This document shows, piece by piece, positions 56,001 to 64,000 of a stretch of DNA of 64,000 nucleotides; position 1 is the stretch's first letter; each line of letters starts with the position of its first letter. The DNA is from Crotalaria pallida. Taxonomy: Eukaryota > Streptophyta > Magnoliopsida > Fabales > Fabaceae. Made by a program: the position numbers and the translations under genes. A model generated the notes under the pieces. The model saw only the letters and a list, made by a program, of their open reading frames with translations. It was not told the origin of the DNA and did not search any database. Location: contig CM075652.1 in assembly GCA_037953625.1 (NCBI GenBank), positions 12,544,501-12,608,500 on the forward strand. The letters are read 5' to 3'.

Positions 56001-56358
56001 GATTTGTCTGCTAAGACTATCTTTAATGGTTTTTCTAATCTAATCCAAAGTTTATTGAGGATTAAATCTTTACTGGCTAAGCATATTGTTGCTCCAATAT
56101 CTACATATGCACATGTTTGTTTTGATTCATAATTTCCAATTTGGATAGAAACCTTTATGAATGTATGTACAAACTTGATTCATCACTAGTTTCATAGGAT
56201 GATTCTGATAAATATTAATAAATTTGCTCTTCTGAACTTATGTCCCAATCTAATAGTGGTTCTAAATCATTTTCTTCTGCTATTGTAAGGATTTTAACTT
56301 TTTCTGGTTTATCTTTCTTTTGAGGGCATTTATTAGTATAATGACCTTCTTCATTACA
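53025..56358 (-). pseudogene. Endogenous pararetrovirus relic, copy B
   Basis: Same order as copy A on the minus strand: CCHC finger, protease, RT, RNase H, transactivator. Fragments: transactivator C-terminal piece 53038-53325, viroplasmin-like piece 53707-54204, RT/RNase H 54357-55022, protease tail 55618-55983. The RNase H part is open for longer than in copy A, while the protease-RT linker is frameshifted here and not in A. Both carry a stop just after YVDD. It is defective throughout. Confidence 0.85.
54357..55022 (-). pseudogene. Pararetrovirus RT connection - RNase H fragment, copy B
   Basis: 221 residues. It has FLGLEIEEGKI, QLQRLLGILTY, the RNase H TDASDYHWGG and the EKEVLALIN segment that copy A loses by frameshift. 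It begins after the stop that follows YVDD and ends at a stop after FKMGRLLR. Confidence 0.82.
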
Positions 56359-59300
56359 TGTAACATCCCAAATTTAATTCCAAGTGTACTCTATGTTGGG
56401 ATGGTCTTAGGGTAGAAGAAATGGAGATATGAGTTAGAATTTAGCCAAAAATACATGTAGAATTAGGTTTAAAACATAGAACCTTAGGAAATTCAAAATA
56501 AAAGATTGGCAACCCAAACACAAATTCCACCGTTGGATGTGAAGATTGGTATGTAGGGAAGCTTGCTTTAAAATTTGAGAAAGATCCAACGGGTAACGAA
56601 GAAGTTATGGCCTTTCAAAGTCTGGGTACTGCAAAACTATGCAGCTTAATCGATTAAGCTGCAGCTTAATCGATTAAGTCCAGAAGGTGGGAAAAAGCCT
56701 AATCGATTAATAATCTATTAAAGGCTTCTGATGGAGAAAAAAATAAAAGTGCAACACACGCTCTTTCTTCCCCAAATTCGTGTCTCTCTTCCTCTCTCCC
56801 CTAGGGTTCCATTCTCCATCATCAAATCCACCAAGAGCAAGTGGGATTTCTTCATTCCATCAACAAATCTCTTCCTTCTTCACTTCAAGTAAGTGTTTAA
56901 TGTCATGGATTTCCTCTTTTTTCTCTCTAAATTTGTTTTCCCTTTCTCTCTCTTGTCTTCCATGGTGGTTTTCAACTCTAGGCCATGGAAGCTTCACATT
57001 TTCTTGAGTCTTGGCAAGAGGCTATGGCATAAATGCTAACTCTTCTTGTTATGGCTATTATGTTAGGTTCCTCCCTCTTCCTTTGGATTCTAACTCAATT
57101 GGTGGCAAGGCTTTCAAGCTTGGAGCACGCAAAATCACCTTATCTCCAAGTGTTTGAGGTAAGGGGTGGATATTGTGGGCATTGCCTTGTTCTAGGGAGT
57201 AGGTTCTAGTTAGTATATAATACTTGTTAGGGTTATGTGTTAGGGGAGAAAATTAGACTATAAAACCCTAGGTTATTGAATATGAAATTCTAACTAAATA
57301 AATATGTATGAAATTGAATGTAAAGACTAGGAAAAAGGAAACCCAATGATATGAGAATGAATTATTTAATAAATGAAATTCAGATAATGATTATAATGAA
57401 GTATAAGATGATTTGGGTAACATGATAGTGAAGTGGCCGTAAATGATTTCTATGATTATTGATTTTAATTGTCAAGTTTTGTATAAAATGATAATTGATT
57501 GATGTTGCAAGTATATGTAGGTATTATGGAGTAAATTGATATAGGAAGAAAACGGAAGGGAAACGATTATATGTGATGAATGTGCATATTTGTATCTAAT
57601 TTCTAAATGAGTAAAAATGTTAAGTATTATCAATTGTGAACAAAGGTCATGGCTTATGAATTGAACTTGTGAATATAGGAAACGGAAGTAAAATGATTAT
57701 GTGTAAACAAAAGTAAAAGATGATATATGTAAAATTAAAATGAAGGGCAAATCTAAATGTTGGGCTATAAAAGAGGATACTACTTGGTATGATTGTGATA
57801 GTTAAAAAAAGAAAGGAATAAGGGAATTACATGAATGATTATGTGTTAATTGTGGTTGGTTGTGATTAAATGTGTCATGCTTGATTGAACAAGAATGTGG
57901 TAAATATGTTGGCCTCTGTATTGAGGTGACGACCCTTATATTGTAATGAATTGTTGATAATGAAAATGATGTTTTAGTATAACCTATGTGGTGGTATGAG
58001 GTACCTTCCGATGTGGAGGTGAAGTACCACCAGGCCAAATTGTATGAGGTACCTTCCGGTGTGGAGGTGAAGTACAATGGTATGAGGTACCTTCCGGTGT
58101 GGAGGTGAAATACCCATAGGCCACATGTATGAGGTACCTTCCGTTGTGGAGGTGAAGTACAATGGTACGAGGTACCTTCCGTTGTGGAGGTGAAGTACCC
58201 CCAGGCTAACTTGTATGAGGTACCTTTTAGTGTGGAGGTGAAGTACCCATAGGCCAAGTGTATGAGGTACCTTCCTACGTGGAGGTAAAGTACGATAGTG
58301 TGTTGACCTCTGACCTGAGGGACACGAAATGAAATAAAGTGAATATGGTGTTGACCTCTGACCTGAGGGACACGAAATGAATTAAAATGAATGAGTGTTG
58401 ACCTCTGACCTGAGGGACACGGAATGAAATAAAGTGATTTGGGTGTTGACCTCTGACCTGAGGGACACCGGATGGAATAGAGTATTGGTGTGTTGACCTC
58501 TGACCTGAGAGACACACCGTGAATTAAGAAATTGGAGTGTTGACCTCTGACCTGAGGGACACATAATTTAAATAAGGAAAATTATGAGGGCCTCTGTTGT
58601 TTGAGGTGATAAATGTGTTGAATGAAATTGTACATTGGCCTCTGATTTGAGGTGATGTACCGAAATAAAGTAAGTATGTGAACAGAATAAAAAGTAAATG
58701 AAAATGGATGTTGAAATGAATAATGAAATGGATGTTGAAATGAATAATGAAAATGGAGATTTGGAATGAATAATGAATATGGAAATAATGAAATGAGTAT
58801 GGTGTGCAATATGTGAATATATGCTTATTTGCTAATTGTGTTTGACCTAGCGGGTCGTTATGTCTAGTTAGAAACTGTTTACTATTTCATGTGCAATGCT
58901 CACTCCCTTACATTTTTCAGGTACGGAGATTGAGCTGGCACAGCCCCCGACCGAGCAGGAGTACTTTCCCTTACAGGGAAAGTAGGGTTATTATGGGATT
59001 TAGAATATAATATGGACCTAAGCCTCTTATATTATTTTGATGTAAATTTAATATGCATATTTCGAATGAGGCTTAGGATGTTTTGTTTTGACAAAGTTAT
59101 ATGTTTTGGATTGACACTCCAACTTAGTAGTTTCCGCTATTACTCTGATTAATTATGCACTCTGATATTTTTGGAGCCCATTGGACCTGGATATGATTTA
59201 GAAATATTATCTGAAGCCCTGCTGGCTATTGGTTGTTTAATTAAAATTGTTTACCACAGGTTGAATTTTGGATTAGTCCGAAAAACAGACAAAACTCCGT

Positions 59301-59397
59301 CCGTTTGACGGTTGATTTTAATGAAATAAAAATTGAATTTTTAAGTCCGTATTTTTAATATAAGGGGTTTAAGGGTAATTAATTATAGGGTGTTACA
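56359..59397 (+). repeat. 5' LTR (3039 bp) of the gypsy-type element, copy B
   Basis: TGTAACATCCC...GGGTGTTACA, with the tandem blocks at 57994-58299 and 58300-58564. It is slightly shorter than copy A because of small deletions near 56515 and 56678. Confidence 0.88.
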
Positions 59398-59400
59398 TTA

Positions 59401-59412
59401 TGGTATCAGAGC
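59401..59412 (+). promoter_or_regulatory. Primer-binding site, copy B
   Basis: TGGTATCAGAGC three bases after the LTR. Confidence 0.9.
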
Positions 59413-59600
59413 AGTTTCCCTCGGCCTTTGGAGTGTGGATTCACATCTCCAATGGTTACTCACCAAGAGAGTAACCAGGAAATAGTGTCAAGTTATATAG
59501 TAGTTACTTAGGTTTATAGTTATAAAACCCTATATAGATATGTACTAAATTATGTATATGTCCGCATCAACAGAATCCTTTGTTGCCACACTGTAGCAAC

Positions 59601-60497
59601 ATGAAAAATCAGCTTCTCCATTCTCCTGCTAGCAGCTCGGCTACTGATCGTAAGATCAATTCCCCAGCTGATTCTTTGAAACCCAAGCCGTATGACATAT
59701 GTTTTCAAGAAGGGCAAACTTATGCAATGGGTAAGCTTAGATCGACTATTGAAGACAAGGAGCAACACGTGGGGGTACAAGTTGATGAGAAGAAGAGTAT
59801 AGTTTTGAGACCGGGAATGGTTCTCCTGAAGCAACACTTGGCTCATGAAGAACAGGTGGGCGTAGTAAAGAACTGTCGGGAGATGGGCTTAGGCCCTGGA
59901 GGTTTTTATCAACCAGGCTTTACAAGTGGAGCCAGACTCCGACTGAAAATGATGTGCCTCGGCTTAGACTGGAATCCTCAAACCCGAGTATATGGACCCA
60001 AAAGAATAATTGATGGAAGCGAACCACCCAATATTCCTGATCATTTCATTCAGCTGGTTATGGGAGCGATGCAAGAAGCACAATCTTTGATTGAGAAGGA
60101 ATGCGGTGTAAGTGAAGTGGAGGACATACTCCCTTCCATGTCCCCTGATGTCTGCATTGTCAATTTCTATGAAGAAAATGGAAAGCTTGGTCTTCATTAG
60201 GACCGTGACGAAAGTGTTGGTAGCCTGCAAAGACGGATACCGGTAGTATCATTCTGCATTGGTGACTCAGCTGAGTTTCTCTATGGAGACCAGAGAGATC
60301 CAAGGAGAGCAGAAAGAATTATCTTGGGATCGGGTGATGTATTAATATTCGGTGGCGAGTCTCGTCACATCTTTCATGGTGTGTCGGCAATCATACCAGA
60401 CACAGCCCCAGAGGGATTACTCAATGACACAGGACTTCGTCCTGGACGTCTCAACCTTACCTTCCGACAATATCAGTTTCCTGGTCCACACCCTTGA
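59601..60497 (+). pseudogene. Captured AlkB-type dioxygenase cDNA, copy B
   Basis: Same intronless frame and the same TAG inside the HxD iron motif (60198-60200) as copy A, so the stop predates the duplication. Few substitutions are seen (for example AERIIL here for AEIIIL in A, and LTFRQYQF for LTFRLYQF). Confidence 0.85.
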
Positions 60498-60515
60498 GGT
60501 CTGCGGTACAGCTAC

Positions 60516-60520
60516 TTAAG
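60516..60520. other. Probable target site TTAAG of the third copia element
   Basis: Copies A and B agree up to TACTTAAG. B then switches to TGTTAG while A continues with gagatcatgg. The second half of the duplication would lie beyond the window. Confidence 0.6.
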
Positions 60521-60884
60521 TGTTAGTTCCATGATGAACATGATGAATGTTTTGATAATGACAAAGTGTTTTTGAACAAGCTACAAGTGTTGATCAAGTT
60601 TCAAGCTCAACAAGTAACAACAAACATCAAATGAAGAAGAGAGAAAGCAAGCTCATGAAGACCTAAGTTTGAGTGTATTTGTATTTCTTTTATCTTTTGC
60701 CTCTCAAGCTTCATAGGTTTTTTATTTGGGTAGATTGTTTAGAGGGTAGTGAATCTCATTCATAAGTCATGATTTAATCATAATTTGAGTTTTCACTTAA
60801 CCTAGAATCAATAGGTGGTTTAAAGGTTTTAAAGGAAAGGTTGGATTTTGAGAAAACAAGTTTTGAACATGTGCAGTATCAACT

Positions 60885-60946
60885 TACTCGAGTAAGTGAA
60901 CAACTTAATCGAGTACTACTCGAGTATGCTGCAATTTACTCGAGTA
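60885..60946. repeat. TACTCGAGTA palindrome cluster 1
   Basis: Sites start at 60885 (TACTCGAGTA), 60906 (TAATCGAGTA), 60917 and 60937 (both TACTCGAGTA): spacings 21, 11 and 20 bp. Confidence 0.88.
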
Positions 60947-61898
60947 GTCACTGCTGAACTGATTTTTAAAATACGTTTTTCACTTCTCAAAATCAGTTTT
61001 CAAGTGCTACAACTTTTGGGTATTCTATATAAACCTTTTCCCAATTATTGTGATCATATGGAATCATTGTTACATCAATTTTACAAAGAATCAAGCCACT
61101 CTATTCTCTCTCATTTTCTAAAGATCAAAGCTTTTCATATTTTCATATTCTTTGATCAAGAACCTTTGAATCTCTTATGGTGAATTGTCATAACTCTTGA
61201 TTGAGATTCATAGGATTGTTTTATGTTTTCTATTGAGTTGTAATCTTTGCAATAAGGCAAGCCACTACAACAAACAAGAAGTCTTGGTGTGTCGATTTTA
61301 TCATCAAGCAAACACATTCTTATTGAAGAAGAAGAAGAAGTCTTGGTTGTGAATCAAGCAAAGAGAAGCCTTGGTGTGTGGATTATCATCAAGCAATTGA
61401 AGACTTGTTGTGTCGATTATCAACAAGGGGTAGAGGTTAGATTAGAGAGAAGATCAATAGGATTACAAGGCAAGGGTGTCGGTTATCTCTTGTAGGCTAG
61501 CAAGAAGGGAGTCTTGTGAGGCAATCACTTGTAATTTGAGAACTCTAATTCCTCATAGTGAAGAATCTCTCTTGGTTGAAGAGGGGACTGGATGTAGCTT
61601 TCAAGTGGATGAAAGTGAACCAGGATAAATCACTGTGTCGTATCTCTAAACCCTTACTCTTTATATTCAAGTCATTTGATTGTGTTCTTGGTTGAAAACC
61701 TAGAAAGTTTGATTTTCATAATTGATTAAATTGAATCTTTAATTGTTCAAATTGATAAAGGGAAAATCATTTTCATAACTAGGTTAATCAATAAAAATAT
61801 AGGTGTTAATCATTTCCGCTGAATCTCTGATCTTAAGTGTTGATTGATTGATTTTCGTATGCGAATGAAAACTTGATTTTTCTGGTTTTTGCCTGTCA

Positions 61899-61980
61899 TA
61901 CTCGAGTACTCGATTACCTACTCGATTAAGTTCTTTTGAACTTTCAGATCTACTCGAGTAACCTGCAATCTACTCGAGTA
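61899..61980. repeat. TACTCGAGTA palindrome cluster 2
   Basis: Sites start at 61899 (TACTCGAGTA), 61907 and 61919 (TACTCGATTA), 61951 and 61971 (TACTCGAGTA). Pairs 61899/61919 and 61951/61971 are 20 bp apart. Hybrid half-sites link this dyad to the TAATCGATTA of the other LTRs. Confidence 0.88.
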
Positions 61981-62138
61981 GGTTAGTGAAAAATTGCAAA
62001 AATCTTTTGTTTTGATTGTTTCGATTTGTTTCGTTCGAAAATCTTTCAAGGTATCTTGTACACCTATTCAACCCCCCCTTCTAGGTGTATTCCTAGGGTT
62101 CCTAAGTCTCTCCAACCACCAATTGCGATTTCCTCAAT

Positions 62139-62150
62139 TGGTATCAGAGC
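62139..62150 (+). promoter_or_regulatory. Primer-binding site, initiator-Met tRNA
   Basis: TGGTATCAGAGC, two bases after the LTR end. Confidence 0.9.
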
Positions 62151-62208
62151 TCGGTCGAAAGACACGAGCATAAGAGCTTTTTCGTAAAGATCCTTTAAGA
62201 AAATCGCA

Positions 62209-64000
62209 ATGGGTTCCATGAATCCCTTTGGTGGTGAAGGTGCTTCAATAAGTCGTCCTCCATTGTTTGCCGGAGAAGGCTATGCATATTGGAAAGTTAG
62301 AATGAAAATCTTTATCCAAGCCATAGATAGTGAAATTTGGAAAGTAGTTGAAAAAGGTCCTCATATCCCCTCTAGTTTAGTTGAAGGTGTAGAACAATTG
62401 ATCCCCGAGGATAAGTGGAAGGATGATGATAGAAAGAAAGTACAATATGATTATAAAGCAAAGAATATCATTACATCCGCTTTATCCTATGACGAGTTCT
62501 TTAGAGTTTCTCAATGTTCTAGTGCTAAGGAAATTGGGACACTTTACAAGTGACTCATGAAGGAACTAGTGAGGTTAGGAGAGCTAGATTGAATGCTTTA
62601 ATGCGTGATTATGAATTGTTTCATATGCTTCCAAATGAATCTATAAATGATATGCAAAAGCGTTTTACTCATATTATAAATCATTTACTTGCTCTTGGTA
62701 AAACATTTCTTCAAGGTGAACTTTCTAACAAAGTGTTGAGATGTTTAGACAGGAATTGGCAACCAAAAGTAACGGCTATTGTTGAATATAAGAATTTGGA
62801 TGCTATGGATCTAGCAACACTCTTTGGAAAGCTTCAAGAACATGAAATGGAGCTTGGACGATTAAGTATCAATGAAGAGTCGGATAAAAACAAAGAAAGA
62901 AAGGGACTTGCTCTTAAAGTCAAGAGTAGATCTTACAAAAAGAAAGAGAGTTCCGATGATGATGATAGTGAAGATTCCGATTCCGATGTTGATGAAAAAG
63001 ACATGAAACTTTTGTTAAAAGAGTTTGACAAGTTTCTAAGGAGAAAAGGAAGGTTGAACAAGGACAAAAGTAAAGAGAAGGATTCTCCACACTACAAGAC
63101 CAAAACTTCAAAAGAAGGTGTAGTTTGCCATGAATGCAGAAAACCCGGACATCTCAAGTACTCATGCTCTAGGTATCTCAAGAAGAAGGAGAAAGACAAG
63201 AAAAATTCTAAATCTAAAAGAGCATACATTGTTTGGGATAGTGATGAAGATAACAAGAAAAGCACATCAAATAGTTCTTCGGATGATGAAGAAGCCGCTT
63301 GTCTCAACTTGATAACTCTAGTAGATGATGAAGAACAAAGTTCAAATGGTGAATCAAGTTATCAAAGCGAGGATAGCAATGTAAGTGAATCTAAATCCGA
63401 AATTTCTTCTAAATATGATTTGTTACAGAATGCTTATGAAGAAATGTATGAACAACTTGAAAAACTAGCTTTGAAAAACATTGAAAGAAAGAAGCTCATT
63501 TTGAAACATCAAAAAGAGATTTTAGAACTTCAAAAACAAGTTGATGAGCTTAATCTTGAAAATGAAACTCTTGATCTTATCTATGCTAGTTCTTCTTGTG
63601 ATTGTGCTAGTAGAGTGAATGTTGTGGTTGATTGTGAGAATTGCAAGTTGCTCAAGGATGAAAATGCTATTTTGAAAAATAAGCTTGCAAGTTTCTCAAA
63701 TGGTGATATTAGATTGCGCACATTGTTAAATTTTCAAAGAGAAAATTCAAACAAGTTTGGTTTGGGTTATACTAATGATAAGAGTAAATCTCATAGAAAT
63801 GTTGTTGATTTTTCTAAAGTTGATTTTTCAAATCCTCCAACATGTTTCTATTGTGGTACTCATGGACATACTTCAAATGTGTGTTATGTTAAAGTGCATG
63901 GTATACCTAAAGGAAATTTTGTTTGGATGAAAAAGGGTGAAAGTCCCTACACTAACAAAAATGGATCCAAAACCATTTGGATACCAAAAAGCAAAGCATG
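62209..64000 (+). pseudogene. gag of the third copia element, one frameshift, runs off the window
   Basis: ATG at 62209 (MGSMNPFGGEGAS), with the YAYWKVRMKIFIQ block as in the nested element's gag. A 1-nt loss near 62536 puts the rest in another frame, which is open from about 62538 to the window end (487 codons). That part has the gag core (LRCLDRNWQPKVTAI), a first knuckle CHECRKPGHLKYSC, acidic Ser/Asp stretches, a coiled coil (about 63420-63700) and a second knuckle CFYCGTHGHTSNVC, then TIWIPKSKA. Apart from the frameshift no damage is seen, which fits a recent insertion. Confidence 0.88.

Larger units (their letters stand above)
41866..60520. repeat. Segmental duplication, copy B
   Basis: Counterpart of 1-18614. 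Clear length differences are: an extra 17-bp unit near 50600, a 42-bp segment at 51534-51575 absent from copy A, a different (TAA)n length near 52435, small poly-T changes in the pararetrovirus relic, and loss of part of a palindrome cluster near 56670. It ends at 60520, where a new retrotransposon is inserted. Confidence 0.95.
60521..62136 (+). repeat. 5' LTR of the third copia element (about 1616 bp)
   Basis: Starts TGTTAGTTCC and ends TTTCCTCA just before the primer site. It contains GGGGACTGGATGTAGC and GAACCAGGATAAATCA, the same promoter-proximal block as in the other Sirevirus-like LTRs, and two clusters of TACTCGAGTA palindromes. The right border is set by the primer site and could shift by a few bases. 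Confidence 0.85.
60521..64000 (+). mobile_element. Third Ty1/copia (Sirevirus-like) element, 5' part, only in copy B
   Basis: A 5' LTR, an initiator-Met primer site and a long gag with coiled coil and two zinc knuckles; the element continues past the window. It is inserted just after the captured dioxygenase, in DNA that copy A shows uninterrupted, so it postdates the duplication (or is polymorphic). Confidence 0.9.

Noticed and set aside
1..60520. A and B as independent insertions of the same element families
   Set aside because: They share non-element spacers, identical junctions and the same TAATG target site, which independent insertions would not.

Overview
This is eukaryotic plant DNA: AT-rich, dominated by LTR retrotransposons with primer sites matching initiator-Met tRNA, plus CACTA, Mutator-like and Stowaway elements, an endogenous pararetrovirus relic and few host genes. 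The LTR types suggest a dicot, probably a papilionoid legume, but the genus cannot be fixed from the sequence alone.

The main structural fact is a near-identical direct duplication of at least 18.6 kb. Copy A is 1-18614 (cut by the window start) and copy B is 41866-60520. The offset is 41865 at the start and 41906 at the end. Both copies hold, in order: (i) a Sirevirus-like Ty1/copia element inserted into the pol gene of a second Ty1/copia element with the same TAATG target duplication; (ii) AT-rich DNA with a CACTA transposase (DUF4216) relic and a GTGAGCG-rich array; (iii) a CACTA-bounded segment; (iv) a minus-strand pararetrovirus (Caulimoviridae-like) relic; (v) a 3.0-kb Ty3/gypsy-type LTR with primer site; (vi) an intronless AlkB-type dioxygenase copy lying where gag should be. 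Copy B is then interrupted at 60521 by a third copia element that runs off the window. In copy A the gypsy-type element continues to a polypurine tract and a stub of 3' LTR near 20303.

The interval 18615-35359 is seen once. It contains the rest of the gypsy-type element, more of the pararetrovirus relic (capsid region) with nested insertions, an LTR fragment, two Mutator-like MITEs with perfect 9-bp target duplications, Stowaway MITEs, a SINE-like tRNA-derived sequence, and one intact host-type gene (28631-30007, minus strand, product unknown). A possible promoter plus first exon (30551-30884) and doubtful exon remnants complete it. The second copia element begins at 35360.

The most unusual signal is regulatory. 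LTRs of three different retrotransposon families carry arrays of a 10-bp dyad, TAATCGATTA or TACTCGAGTA (common form TA-M-TCGA-K-TA), usually in pairs 20-23 bp apart, about two helical turns. The other strong candidate is the captured dioxygenase cDNA inside a non-autonomous gypsy-type element.
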